From Cliona cf. orientalis (Eukaryota; Porifera; Demospongiae; Clionaida; Clionaidae), in the NCBI GenBank assembly GCA_963930775.1, contig OZ005706.1:7060428-7124427 (forward strand): a stretch of DNA of 64,000 bases, in the 5' to 3' direction. Shown here piece after piece: positions 14,501 to 28,041 of this stretch. Each line of letters opens with the position of its first letter. Within the stretch, counting starts at the first letter, position 1. Under the pieces are notes generated by a model. It was not told the origin of the DNA and ran no database searches. It worked only from the letters and a program-made list of their open reading frames with translations. The position numbers were made by a program, and so were the translations under genes.

Positions 14501-15827
14501 AATGTTTCAGGATCACGTCAAGGGGATCATGGATGCAGCAGGGCAGTCGGAAAATCAGCAACTGATAAGGTACATGTACTTAAAATTAGTTTGAACAGTC
14601 AGGTAGTCAGGTATATATACAGGTACTTTATTGAAATCATTGTGGGCAATTTTTAGGCCTCGAACATTAATTTACTGTATACATTCAGAAATTTTTGTGT
14701 TACAAAAGTTTCGTAGGACAAATAATTTTGTGGTTAAAAAGTTTTGGAATGACCCTATACATTGATTTTTCTTCTGTTAATAGATTTGGTGATTTGGTTG
14801 AGAGTATCGAGTCAGTCCTCCTACCACTACTGACTCAAATACCATCACCCGACCTCTACAACCTGGCCCCGCCTTCCTCTCCCTCCGCCACAAGCCACAC
14901 CCCTAACCACACCCATCACTCCACAACACGGGACCACTCGGCTAGCTACAGGACGGCCAAGGCAACTATGGATACCATAGAGAACTGTAGGGAGGAAGTC
15001 CCTGGTCGTTTGGAGGCTAACGAGATAGTGCTGGGTGGCTCGGCCGGGGTGAGGGAGAGTTTGGCAAAAGTGATGACCACGTGTTCACAGTTGGCATCCA
15101 GTGGCAGCTACCTTGAACATAAGAAAGACAAGGTAATGTATGTTATAATAATTATGTACAAGGGGGCTAGGTGTCTAATATTATAGATCTTTCATTTTGG
15201 CTATAGCTACTGAATGCCTGAACTGAGTATAGCTATTAATTTTTTGCCGTAGTTACTTTTACGAAGTGCTCAACACGTATATAACAATCAGTATTAGACA
15301 TTTAGCCAATTATTATGCTTTTTCAATAGATCGTTGAGGAGTTCAACTCTGTGATATCGACCATAAAGAGCGACTTGACCGAGCTGATGCACTATGCCAC
15401 CATCGAGTTTGATGGTCTACCACCATCACTACAGACTGTGCTCGCTAGCCTTCGGAGCAATAAGATGCCACTGCGGTGGAGCTTGGCGTTACCTCCAGGC
15501 TATTGGGCTACAGATATCAGTATAAATGAAGGACTCGAAGGTAAAATAGTTATAATACAGAGGTGATCGTGATCATACATTAATTTTAGTACATGAAAAT
15601 TCAGTATATAGGATTATCTTCTACCAATGTCCAAAAGGCTAGCTGATTTTTATTTATGTCATAAGCTTGCATGAGGGACCTTAAAATTATCTTCCTTAAT
15701 CCTCCTGTTAGCTATTGTTATCTCAGACAATAAATTGTTCAAAGGAATTAATGTTAATTTTTTCCATTGTACAGCTCTGAAGAGACTTCACTCAAATTTG
15801 CAATTGACTACCCAGATTAGACAATAA
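1880..15827 (+). CDS. Divergent dynein heavy chain, DNHD1-like (5' end outside window)
   Basis: At least 20 exons read in order as the C-terminal part of a dynein heavy chain motor. 1880-2224 carries the end of AAA2 (DLSCLNPSSIAEIGKVYM, then ISWRDILLTWL). 2372-2980 carries AAA3 with Walker A GPHGSGKT and Walker-B-like LITFIDDL. 3283-3470, 3759-3980, 4238-4403 and 4736-4869 complete AAA3. 4966-5439 is AAA4. 5811-5979 carries NVRLVLSLS. About 6545-8580 is the stalk with both coiled coils and the microtubule-binding tip. About 8803-10425 is AAA5, including RWPLVCDPHGFASQWI. 10668 to about 15541 is AAA6 and beyond. The last exon, 15775-15827, ends in TAA. Dyneins are AAA+ microtubule motors; this divergence, with AAA4 lacking a P-loop, is most like DNHD1. 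The protein stops soon after the RSNKMPLRW region, so most of the usual C-terminal domain is absent. The upstream tail, AAA1 and most of AAA2 are outside the window or lost. Exon ends are by eye. Confidence 0.85.
3148..3188. repeat. 41 bp TAG...CTA hairpin with 9 bp target duplication
   Basis: A short inverted repeat in a dynein intron starts TAGACTCGTCCCC and ends GGGGACGAGGCTA. It is flanked by perfect 9 bp direct repeats GTTTTGTAC at 3139-3147 and 3189-3197, the signature of an insertion. Confidence 0.85.
4470..4684. mobile_element. CCGTA-family MITE in dynein intron
   Basis: The arms are TACCATATTATAGC at the left and GCTATACGGTTA at the right, with inverted inner sequence (GAAACTTTCGAGGG against CCCTCAAGAGTTTC). 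It has no coding capacity. The termini match other CCGTA...TACGG elements in the window. Confidence 0.65.
5545..5581. repeat. Poly(G) tract
   Basis: About 37 consecutive G residues in a dynein intron between the AAA4 exon and the next exon. It is G-quadruplex prone, and its length may be unreliable in the assembly. Confidence 0.9.
9106..9690. repeat. ~72 bp minisatellite, about 8 units, in dynein intron
   Basis: Units begin near AGCACCAAAATTACTAATTT and contain a sub-repeat of TTTACCAA(T/C) steps followed by CATTACCATTGTCACTGCC. Unit starts are at about 9115, 9189, 9270, 9342, 9418, 9490, 9560 and 9631. Units vary by insertion of TATA or TATACATGTA. The Asn-Phe-Thr-rich ORFs on both strands are by-products of the repeat. 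Confidence 0.9.
11227..11298 (+). tRNA. tRNA-Gly(TCC), copy 1
   Basis: This is a 72 nt cloverleaf with acceptor arms GCGTTGG/CCAACGC, D arm around GGTGTAACGGTCAGC, anticodon loop CTTCCAA (anticodon TCC, Gly GGA codons) and an intact T loop GGTTCGACTCC. It has no intron. A T8 run at 11303-11310 is a Pol III terminator. It lies inside a dynein intron, same strand. It is the only one of the three with the canonical B-box/T-loop TTCGA. Confidence 0.95.
11484..11555 (+). tRNA. tRNA-Gly(TCC), copy 2, T-loop C56T
   Basis: Identical to copy 1 except that the T loop reads TTTGA instead of TTCGA. This changes the near-invariant C56, which pairs with G19 at the elbow and lies in the B box. Five T follow the gene. 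The preceding ~40 bases resemble those before copy 1, so this is a local tandem duplicate. Possibly weak or a pseudogene. Confidence 0.85.
11637..11708 (+). tRNA. tRNA-Gly(TCC), copy 3, T-loop C56T
   Basis: Third tandem copy with the same TTTGA T loop as copy 2, so copies 2 and 3 share a duplication after the substitution. It is followed by a run of about ten T. The anticodon TCC and both acceptor arms are intact. Confidence 0.85.
12175..12403. mobile_element. Short inverted-repeat element in dynein intron
   Basis: Arms TGAAGGGCTGAGAACC and, inverted, TGAAGGGCCGAGAAC flank about 190 bp of AT-rich non-coding DNA. A diverged relative of the left arm lies at about 8615-8700 (AAGGGCTGAGGACCATACTGG). 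Confidence 0.6.
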
Positions 15828-16114
15828 TAATTATTACTATTTTTAGTACACAAATAATATAGCAGGTACGACATATTATAAATTTCATCATCGATCCCAG
15901 GCCAAATATATTTTTATATCCAATCTTTAGAGGTTGAAAAAACTTTATAAAATTTAATGATTGCACAGGTAGATAAATAACTTCCAGACAATAATTATTT
16001 TTTTATGACCTATCAAAATTTAAATTACACCAGATTCTGTGCACTTTCATGTATTATTATTAAAATTTTAATTTATCCTACTTTGATTGTGAAAAGTGTT
16101 GCTGGTATTATGTC
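15828..16114. other. Convergent 3' intergenic region
   Basis: An AT-rich gap of about 290 bp lies between the dynein stop (15827) and the HYOU1 stop (16115), where two converging transcripts end. No coding signal is visible. Confidence 0.6.
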
Positions 16115-16218
16115 CTAGAGTTCTTGACGTCCCTTTTCTGATGCTTCTGAAGGCACTTCAGTTGCAGATTCTGTGAGAGGGGGTTCTGCAGAGAGAGAGA
16201 GAGAGAGAAGGAGGGAGG

Positions 16219-16251
<33 letters not shown>

Positions 16252-19200
16252 TAAGCACACGTAACACACCAGATCAAAGAATGCACGATCTTACCATTAC
16301 TAGCGGTGGCTGTTTGTGCTGAATCAGCTGATTCCGGTAGCTCTAAGATTTCCGGCTGCTCTTCCTCTGTTGTTGCTGTTGGCTCCTCCTCAGTGGGCGT
16401 GGCCTCTTCAGAGGATGGTGTCTCCTATAATCAAAATACAATAATATTATTTCAACTGTTACTAGTACAAAAAATACGAATAAAATGGCAGACTTTGATA
16501 ATATTTCTTCTTACAGTACAGGTACATGTATACACACGTACATGTACCTTGCTATTTGTTGTGTTTGAGGCAGTAGAGCTGTTGGTGGCATTAGAGGTGG
16601 CGTTCTTTGCTCGAGGAGGAGGATGGCTCCTCAGCTTGTTGAGCAGGTAGAGGATCTCACGGTCAACTCTCTTGGTCTGTTCCTCGATCTCGCTGGAGAG
16701 CAGCACTGGCTCCTCGTAGGCTGGAGTGGCCTCTTGCTGTGCTATCATCTTCGCCATCCACTCCTATGGAGAGAGGGAGATAGTATATAGCATATTTCAC
16801 ATGACATTAGAGCAGGGGTTCTCAAAATTTACAAAATCATGTAGCCATTTCCCAAGATATTACTGACTAATGGTGACTTTAAAAGCAGACTGTATAGGAA
16901 AGTATGGCAAAATTTAGCTACTCAATCCAGAGACTAGTAGCAAATGGCTAATTTGGCTAGTGTGTGGGGAACCTCTGTATAAAGACAACTCGTTAGGCTA
17001 CAATACTTGCAGCTAGAAGGAGGACAGAAAGAGAGAGAGAAAAAGAGAAAGAGAGAGAGAGGGAGATAGAGATGCACTCACCTCAGTTTCTTCAATCAGT
17101 GTCTCCAGAGTAGTCATCTCCACGTCAGTGAATATCTGGAGCTCGGTGGATAAATTCTTCATCCTGCTGAGAAAATCTCTGGACACATTCAGTGAAGAGT
17201 TGAGTTTGTTTAGAAGCTTTGGACGGAGCTGTGCTTCAGTGACACGCTTGAAAACTGCTCGGGAAGCTCTCTTCAGCTCCCTCAGCTTGCTTCTGTACAC
17301 CTATGAAAGTAAAACAAAAAACAGCTCAGAACACATACTGGCATGGTCCAGTACATTTTTATTACACATTGGACACATATCAAGTAGTAACATTGAATTT
17401 TGAAACAGGTAATACTGTATAGCCAGAAAATTTGGCAGGGAATTAAATTTGGCGGTTTGACAGTCTATAATATTACAACTGCCAAATTAAAAATCCGCTA
17501 AAATTTCCTACTTGCATATGATATCATATACGTATGGCGATCCCGTACCAAACCACCAAATTTAAATCTGCTAATATTCTTGCAATAGCAATTTTGGGCT
17601 CAACCACCAAATTTAATTCCCGCCAATATTTCCAGCTATACAGTATGATCAACTATTCAACTGCATGCTACATATATTTGTAGGAAACCACAACATTCAT
17701 ACTCCATTTCCAAAAGTGACCATTGCTAGCTCACCAAGATGTACATTACTGTACTTCAATTCTTACGCTAGTTTCTTCGTGGTATCCATCTTCCTCCAGC
17801 CAGTTCCCCGCCTCTGTCAAAGCTGCCAAAATGACCTCCCTCTGTTCGGCCGTTGTCACGGTAACCACAGCCTCCGAGTACATGGCGTCCTTTGTCTCAA
17901 AGATGTGTGACTCGAGATTATTCTTGGCCTGTTCGTTGGCCTTCTTGTCGTCATCTCGCTGTTGAAGGGCTGCCAATCTGAAACAAGATTTACAGAGGTT
18001 ACACCATTATGGGCATGCAGTAAGACACAGTCTAGAATGAGATAACAGAAAATTAATATTACACTGGATTTTTTTGGGGGGTGGGCACTGGGATCCTTCC
18101 CACAGTGTGGTTCGATATGATCAAGACCAGAATTTGGCCGATACTTTCCTTGATAATTCTAGGCAATATCAGCTAAGTACATGTATCTACACATGTACAT
18201 GTAATAATATTATTATGCATATTGCATACGGACACACATTACATGTACCTGTATGTACCATACAAATACTGCATGAGCTCACTTGTTAGTGGAGACAGTG
18301 GTGCTGGCTTCCGAGGGAAGTTGGAGATCCAACACCGTCACATCAGCAGTCAGGTTGACCTTTACCGTGTTCTCCTTGACCTCTGGTGGCTGTTTCTCCT
18401 TCTTCGTGGTGGCCTTGTCTTTCTTTCCCTTACCACCACCACCAGCAGACGTGGATGACTGATCAGAGCTGGTATCGTTGGCTGCACTAGTAGCATTCAC
18501 TGCTTCTTCAGAACCACCCTCTTCTGACAAGGAAAGAAATAAGTTGAAGCTTTAAGTTGACTAATCAATTAAAAAATTCTTACCAGCTGTTTGGCTGTCT
18601 CCTTCAGTTGGTACTTCCTCTTCTGGTGGTATCTCCTCCTCTGATTGTTGCTCCGCCCCTTGCTCCACCCCTTCAGAGTCCACAGCTGGTTCTTCTTCTG
18701 GTGGTATCTCCTCCTCAGAGTCCACAGCTTGCTCTGGTTCTTCCGCTGTCGTTTCAGGCTCCTCCCCTTGCTCCGCCCCTTCTTCTGGTGATGACTCCTC
18801 TTCGCTTGTTGATTGGCTGGTGTCTTCTTCAAACTCTTCCTCTCCTCTCTCTGCTTTTGTTTTCTCAGTCTCTGCTCCAGCTACAGGTATAGAATCAGCA
18901 GATTACAACACAAAGTACTTGATTTCAAGGGTACATACATGTACATGCATTGTATATTTCACATTGCCAAAAATTTGCAATAAATTTTCATGTATACTGT
19001 GATCAAGCTTTCATCCACTCCTAATATCTACACATTTCACGATATAAAACCTACACTGCTACATGTATACCCTGACCCACAAAATCTATAAAAAAGTTTA
19101 ACCTCAAAAATTTTGAGCAATGTGCATGCCAATGTGTATGCATTTAAAGTGATTTCAGCTCATACATGTACATACCAGCTGTTGGTTCATCTTCCCCTTC

Positions 19201-22200
19201 ACCTGTCTCTTGCTCGGTCTCACTGCCCTCCCCAGGTGAAGGCGGCTCTTCCGTCGCTCTCTCTTCACTCCCTTCCTCTGTGGTGGAATGGGAATCAGAA
19301 GTTGTTGTAGTCTCATTCCCATCCCCATCGGCAGCCACTTCCTCTCCGTCCTCCCCCTCTCCTTTTTTCTCTTCCTCCTTAGTGCTCGATCCACCTCCAA
19401 AGAAACTAGAGATAGTACTACCAATCTCTGAAAAAGAGAGGAAAGGGAGAAATTTATAATAATAATGAAATGTTTATTTTAGACCTTGGCTTTAGTGTAC
19501 TGTGGTGCAAAATAAAATGGTCTTACTTGATAGAGTAGATTGTTCCTCTGGTTTGCCATCAGGATACTCAAATATTGACTCAGCCTATAAATTAGCAAAT
19601 ATTTGATTATATACATGTACATGTAATATAAATTTTATCCATACACTTTTACGTGCATGCACCAGGTAGTCAACTTTATGAGATTAAGCAAACAAAGTGT
19701 TCGTTTCAGACTCACATAGTCCAGTAAGAGCAGACCGCTCTCATCCATCCTGAAGTGAGCCTTGATTCCCTTGGCCTCTCCATCTTGGTGGCTGCTCAGA
19801 GCATCACTGACGCCAGACATGAACACCTCAGAGATGTTCAGACGACCAATGTAACTGGACAGGAGAAGAGAAGATGCTATAGTCTTTCTCTCTCTCCCCT
19901 CTCCCCTTCCTTCCAATTCTCTCTCCCATCGCCATCCCCCCTCTCTCTCCTTCTCTTGCTCTCTCTCTCTCTCCCTCCCTCCCTCCAATTCTCTCCCACC
20001 CCTCACCTTAGTTCTTCCCGAGATAAGAAGCCCAGTTCTCCATAGAAGACTTGGAAGGGGAAGTCTTCACTATAGCGATTGAAGGTGAGTACCTTCTTCT
20101 GAGGGTAGCCATTTCCACGCTGGAACAGTGTTCTCTTCACTGTCTTTGTCACCTCATCAACTCCGTCTTCACTGCGAGTCACTCGAGAGAAGGACACCTG
20201 GAGGCAGTGTGAGTGTATGTGTGTGGGGGGGATACATGTAAGTACATGTATGTATGTAAGCACATGTGCATGTACATGTACAATGATCAATGTACATGCA
20301 CATGTAACATGAAATTATGATTTGATGCAAAGAATACTATGTGCATCTGAATTAAGTTTCTACGTATGAGATTTGAGGCTATGAAAAGTGCAATGGTAAT
20401 GTTGACGACCTATACCAGATTTCAGATCACTTTTAGGTAATGGTCGTCAAACTCACACGATTGCAAGTACCTGAATGGGGAAGACAGTTCCTTCCTTGAC
20501 CAGAAACTTCTTCACTCTGAACATCTTTGAGTGGCCTGCTCCCTGGTACACGGCGCCAAGGGCAACTGCCTCGTCAGCATTTAGGTTCTTACCCAGCTCT
20601 GGTCTGCATGTGGGAAAAATGGAGAATTCAGTACCAATCATAAACCTAAGGGGCAACCATCTCATTGCCTGCTCAGGCAAACCTAATCAACAAAAGGCAG
20701 AGCCACTTGGGATGGGGTGCCTAGCCTTGATTGAGAACTAGGGGGTGGTACATTTTTGACTAAAATAATCAATGTTGTTGAGCTCACTTTCCCACAGCCT
20801 GCAGTAGTATCTCCTGTATCTTTGGTACCCTGGTCCCACCACCAATGATGATCACACTCTCTATCTCATCCTGAAACAAAACATCGATCAATAAATTTTA
20901 TCTCAACTACGTAAATCCGTCACCCCACCCCGCTTAATATTGTGTCATACCACTACATGTACATGTATAGCCCCTCCTTGAAAAAAATCAAAATTTTCTA
21001 AAATTAATGAACCATTGAAAATACTGTTTACGTTGTACATACATGTATGCATACGTACCATAGTCATGTCCGCAGCCTCCAGTGCTTGTTCAATGGGAGC
21101 ACTGACTCTTTCCAGTAAATCAGAGCATATCTCCTCCAGTTCAGCTCTGGTCACCTTAGCTCGAAAGTCAATGTCTTCATGCAACCCCTCAATCTGAATG
21201 AAATACATAAACAAGATGATAAAATTTTGTAAATTTAGTGCTTATGAGCGTCAATTGTTAGTTTTACAATTTTCACCTAAAATAGTATTATTATCGAGAT
21301 TGATCTACATGTACATGTATAAAACTACCTAGATACCTGTGCATAGTGGTCAGTGTTGGCACTGAGAACCTGTTTGACTCGTTTGGCCTCCTTGAGCAGC
21401 TTGGCCATGGCTCGAGGCGACTCGTAAACGCTGCTCTGGGTACCCTTCTTCTGACCCTGTCATTAATTAAAATCAATGAATCACCACGTACACGTACATG
21501 TACCGCTCAAGCAAATTATTGTACAAAGAAATCCTAAAGATTTGACTAGTGGCATGAAGCATCTATTTATAGATCACACACAATGATGTCAAGCGATCAT
21601 TGCATTCATCTATTTTTAGAACATGCACTGACATCGTAAGTACAATATACCTGAAATACTTTTGCGAGGTGATGCTGTAACCGTGTGTCTATCTCAAAGC
21701 CACCCAGGAGTCTGTCGTAGCCAACTCCCTTCACATGAAGCTGGGGGTGCATGTTAGCACGACTACCCTCCTTCACTTGAACCCTACGATACTCTGAGAG
21801 AAAGAGGGAGGGGGAGAGTAGAAGGTACCGTATAGCCGGAAAATTTGGCAGGGAATTAAATTTGGTGGTTTGGTGGTCTATATTACAACCACCAAATTAA
21901 AATCCGCCAAAATTTCTTACTTGCATATATATGTATGGCGATCCTGTACCGAACCGCCAATATTCGATTTTAGGCTCAACTGCCAAATCTAATTCCCGCC
22001 AATATTCCAGCTATACAATATACTTCAATCTCCAAAGTTGATGAGAGATAAAGTTTGGTCATTCTATAAGATAAGCTCTGTGTACGCCCATCTGTTAATT
22101 TTTACGATCATTACATCATTGTGAACTGACCAATGATTGAAGCAACGGTGCTACCAGCTCCCATGTCATAGAGCATGATGTACTGTGGGGTGGTGTTGAA

Positions 22201-23508
22201 CGATTGTTGACGAAATACACCATAATTCAAAGCAGCTGCAAGGAACAGAACACAACGCAATTCAAAACACTCCTATATATCATACATGTACATTACAAGT
22301 GTCTATGCTCTTAGTTTTTGTATCACAATGAGGTGCCCTTTTCATCAACAGGTGATAGCATTGTCACCCAGGCCAGGGGCGTTTCATAAGAGAAGCTTTA
22401 TCTAAAGTCATCCATTTACTTACCTCCAGCACTGTCTCCCATCAGCTGTACAACATTCAGTCCAACCAGACTAGCGGCACTGTGGGGTGGAGGGGGAAAA
22501 GGGGGGGAGGGGGGTGAAAATGGATTAGTTAGCACCATCGTAAAGATTAATGAGTCAAAAAAGAAATGATGCTTACTAGAGAGTGGATCTTCTCTGAGCC
22601 TGAGTGAAAAAAGGAGGGACTGTAATCACAACATCCTTGATTGGCATACCTGCAGAGGAGAGGGAGGGAGGGGGGGGGGACGGACATGTCAATCGCAAAT
22701 CAAAGAAAAACTGACAGTTCTTACTTACCTGCATAGTCTTCTACTATCTGTCTTGAGTTATTGAACATCATACCAACCAGCTCCTCCACAGAGTACACAG
22801 TGTCCCTGTTGCCATGGAAACAAGAGAGTGACATGATAGGTAATACGATACACCAAAATTAATAACATTTAAAATAGTTTAATTCGATACTATATATAAC
22901 AGCATCTCAACATTGTTTTTTACACTGAATGTAACGGCATACAGACTACTTACTTGTCGTGTTGAAATAGAACAGTCCCTGGAGGGAAAATAAAACGAAA
23001 GAGAAAAGAGATGGAAGTTGCTTCAACATTACGACAGTCTCTTACCACAAAACAAAACCACAATGTAATTCACAAAGCAAAATCTGGCACACTATACAAG
23101 TACATGTACACATGTAATAAGCATGCAGTATATACCACACATGTACATGTACCCATAACCTACTAGCTACATGTAGATGCATCGGATTCTGTATAATATA
23201 AATTTGTGAATAATGTATTTGTGTACCTCTTTCCTCGTCTTTCTTTAAGTCATAGAACGGAAACCACTCCTTGTACTTTTGTACCAATGGGCTCTCGAAT
23301 TTCTGACCAATCAGAAGCTGGAGATATCTATAGGCACTCTTAGGGTACTTGACAGCCTGTAAAAAAATTAACGAGAAATAAGAATAACTAACTTCCTTCC
23401 TGCTTGGTTTTGCACTTCCTTGACAACCCTGGCCAACGTGTACACAAGAAAAGACCTTCCTCACCACGTACAGTGGACACAAAGATGCGAGTACCTAGCC
23501 AAGTGAGC

Positions 23509-23607
<99 letters not shown>

Positions 23608-24140
23608 CCTCTCCTGCTTACAGTGTTTAGTGCTGCATCTCCGAACAGCCTCTCATTATTTCTCAGTGCCACCACAGCCGCTGTTTTTCTCTTTGATTCC
23701 CTACAATAATAATATCATGACGACCACAATAATTTTTTAGACTGTTTTATAACCGACACATTTAGACGCTAAAAGGAGGCATTCTCAGAATAATTTTTGA
23801 GGGGCCAAAATAAATTTTCTAGGGGGTGTTAATATTATTAAAGAAACATCACATTACATAAGAAAACATCACATTCTTCAGCGGATATCGCTATAAATTT
23901 TAACTTACTTGTTCAAGACAATCTCCATGGGAACACCAGGCTATTAAAACAATCATTAAAATAATTCATAAATTGAGAGTACATAAGAAATCAGATGAGT
24001 GACTGGCTGACCTTTACAAGGGCCACCTTGATCCATTCACTGCCAAAGTCGATCGAGAACACGGCAGCTCTAGACACGCCGATCAAACAGCCAGCGGCGA
24101 TCAACCCCGCCAGTAGAAAACACGGTAATCGAGTCTTCAT
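16115..24140 (-). CDS. HYOU1: Hypoxia up-regulated protein 1 (ER HSP110/GRP170)
   Basis: This is an ER-lumen HSP70-superfamily chaperone and nucleotide exchange factor. The first exon, 24140-24012, encodes a hydrophobic signal peptide and then [18 protein letters not shown], the phosphate-1 motif. Further exons give [29 protein letters not shown] (about 22600), [15 protein letters not shown] (about 22170), [15 protein letters not shown] (about 20840) and [19 protein letters not shown] (about 20560), all highly typical of HYOU1. The C-terminal half has a long acidic Ser/Glu/Thr loop (about 18280-19420), then a helical domain ([11 protein letters not shown], about 17880; [13 protein letters not shown], about 17270). 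The final exon ends EKGRQEL, an ER-retrieval-type variant of KDEL/NDEL. Introns hold GA and CT microsatellites and two CCGTA-family MITEs. No disruption was seen in the exons read. Confidence 0.93.
16193..16250. repeat. GA microsatellite
   Basis: Interrupted (GA)n with GAGG variants in the last HYOU1 intron. A similar shorter tract lies at about 17030-17068. Confidence 0.85.
17413..17645. mobile_element. CCGTA-family MITE, HYOU1 intron
   Basis: Starts TACTGTATAGCCAGAAAATT and ends CCAGCTATACAGTA. Inner arms (TTGGCAGGGAATTAAATTTG against AATTTAATTCCCGCC) form a long imperfect hairpin. The copy at 21826-22022 is clearly the same subfamily. Confidence 0.75.
20400..20452. repeat. Short hairpin built from the GGTCGTC motif
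   Basis: TTGACGACCTATACC and GGTAATGGTCGTCAA face each other across about 20 bases in a HYOU1 intron. The same motif recurs at least ten times in the window. Confidence 0.6.
21826..22022. mobile_element. CCGTA-family MITE, HYOU1 intron
   Basis: Starts TACCGTATAGCCGG and ends CCAGCTATACAATA. It is a close relative of the element at 17413-17645 and is non-coding. Confidence 0.75.
23511..23605. repeat. CT microsatellite, HYOU1 intron
   Basis: About 90 bp of nearly pure (CT)n, close to the splice site of the exon encoding [11 protein letters not shown]. Confidence 0.95.
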
Positions 24141-24437
24141 CGCGCAGTCTACTTCAATCGCTAGCTAGCCAGCTCCTAAGGTTGTCCCGATTTTTGAATC
24201 GGCCTCTTGATTAAAACTGTTGGTTAGCCACGTGTGTTGCGGTTGTGTCGAGATCGGATTGGAGCGAGTGGCCAACGGGAAATCCCTAGCCCCGCCCCGA
24301 ATGGTATGCGCATGCGTATATACCACGTGTTGCTAGGTAACAATCTACGCGAACACGCAAACAAACTTAACTTCTAGTTCTGCTGCTTGTAGCTCGATCG
24401 ATCGCAAATCGAGAGGAGAGAATAGCTAGCTAGAGCC
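24141..24437. promoter_or_regulatory. Bidirectional promoter HYOU1 / ODF3-like, with RFX X-box and NRF1-like site
   Basis: Only 297 bp separate the two divergent start codons. GTTGCTAGGTAAC at 24329-24341 fits the RFX X-box consensus (two GTTGC/GTAAC half sites with a 3 bp spacer) and lies about 97 bp before the ODF3-like ATG. RFX factors drive cilium and sperm genes, so the site suits the rightward gene. TGCGCATGCGT at about 24307-24317 resembles an NRF1 site, common in metazoan bidirectional promoters. CACGTG cores occur at about 24230 and 24323. No clear TATA box was seen. Binding is inferred from sequence only. Confidence 0.65.
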
Positions 24438-26609
<2,172 letters not shown>

Positions 26610-26896
26610 TGACATCATTCATACATGGATCAATCTCATTGGACAGTTTCAAATCATGTTATCATAGCTTCTAGTCTAGGTTGCATGCATTAACTGGACT
26701 GGATGATTTTTCATGACTGAAATCATTAATAATTTGCATCACTTTCTGGGCTCTCCCAATCTTTGGGAAAAGCATGGAATGGGGTATGGGAATGAGACAA
26801 TGCTTAGGCAGAAAGTGCAACGCATGACATTGTATGAAGTAATAATATTGTGGATCACTTAGAGGAAATAATAATTATTGTTAATGATACTGTTCA

Positions 26897-27427
26897 CTAC
26901 GTAGTAACTTTTGAGCTAGACGAAGTACCTTCACTGGCTTGTAGTGAGTCCAGTGGTTGCACTATGCTGAGAATATCCTCAGCAGTGATGGGCTTGGCTA
27001 CCACATAGGGAGTCTTGTAAGAGACATAAGGCTTGAGCTGTTTATTAGTGTGTGTGTGTTGGGGTGGGGGATTGAGGTGCACTTTTCCTTAAAATTTGAA
27101 AAGTAGATACAGTAACTACCTCAAATCCATCCAAGTTCGGTACCACAATTTCCGGTATTCTGTGCTTGGTGACAATAAATCCACCTTATAAAAATAATCA
27201 TTATAAATTTAATCATAATTATTATTATGATTATAGCTTATAATTACCTTTCCTTGTGTGTCGTCCAGTGCCTTTAGCTCCTCTACCTGCATGCAGCAAT
27301 TCAGGAGAGAGTGAGATCATAATACACTCTGAGGTGACAAACCTTTGTAGAAGTTTTTATTCCCTCGTTTAGAGGTCATGACCCCTCTAGTGGCTCCTCT
27401 GAGAAAGCCTCGGAAAAGACCTGTCAT
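26897..27427 (-). CDS. MRPL41: Mitochondrial ribosomal protein L41 (mL41)
   Basis: This encodes a mitochondrial large-subunit protein. Four exons run leftward from ATG at 27427. Exon 1 encodes MTGLFRGFLRGATRGVMTSK and then RGNKNFYKG. A small exon encodes GAKGTGRHTRKG. A third encodes GFIVTKHRIPEIVVPNLDG. The last, ending in TAG at 26897, encodes LKPYVSYKTPYVVAKPIT and a Ser-rich tail. The combination of RG(A/R)KGTG, IPE(F/I)VVP(D/N)L(D/T)G and LKPYVSY is diagnostic of MRPL41. The protein is slightly shorter than the human one (137 residues) because the conserved C-terminal extension is replaced by a short tail. A TTAA-target repeat (E1) starts only 54 bp upstream of the ATG. A 5' fragment at 55196-55355 and a 3' part at 63651-64000 are paralogous copies. 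Confidence 0.9.
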
Positions 27428-27484
27428 CACCTACACGATTGAGGCAAAATCTCCTTCAGGGAGCAAAGGAAAATGTTTCCTTAA

Positions 27485-27986
27485 GGTAGCATTAAAGTGC
27501 GTGGGCGTGAGCGTCAGGATTGGCTAATTCAATTAGCGAATCGTGAAGGGGCGTGGCCGAAGAGGCCATACGAGTGCTTTTGGTCGAAGGTGGGCGTGTC
27601 TAGAATCGGCCAGGGATGATTATGCGCGTGTAATTAGCGACCGGAAGTGGCCCCTGAAGAAAACACCGGTAATTGCCCACTTCAAAGCAAGATCAAAGCA
27701 TTCTTTCTTAACTATTAACCGCAACGACTTAAAAAAAAGCCTTATTAGGCCTAATTAAGCATGTGGGCGTGTTCCTGACACTGTGTGGAGTGTGTGCGTG
27801 TGCGTTAATGCAGGTTTTATTGCTGCCGATTGGGCGTGGCTTCACGGGCCAGTGCTTGGATATCGGCGCTTGGGACTTGGCCTCGGCGATAGGTGGGCGT
27901 GTCCCGGAAGCGGTGGTGACCTTTGAACCCCGAGAGGAGGCTTTGGGGGCGAGGCAGGAGGTCAAAGGTGAGGCCATGTCTGTTAA
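27485..27986. mobile_element. TTAA-target element, copy E1 (left half)
   Basis: Starts TTAA|GGTAGCATTAAAGTGC. It matches the full copies up to an internal TTAA at 27983-27986, then ends abruptly in unrelated sequence. It lies in the promoter region of MRPL41. The paralogous MRPL41 fragment at 55370-55420 lacks it, giving an approximate empty site. Confidence 0.8.
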
Positions 27987-28041
27987 GCTTTCTACTATGC
28001 CATATACTGTGTACAGTAGATAAGTTTTAAGGTAGCATTAA

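Noticed and set aside
24141-24437. Classical ER-stress element (CCAAT-N9-CCACG) in the HYOU1 promoter
   Set aside because: A CCAAT and CACGTG cores are present, but not with the required 9 bp spacing.
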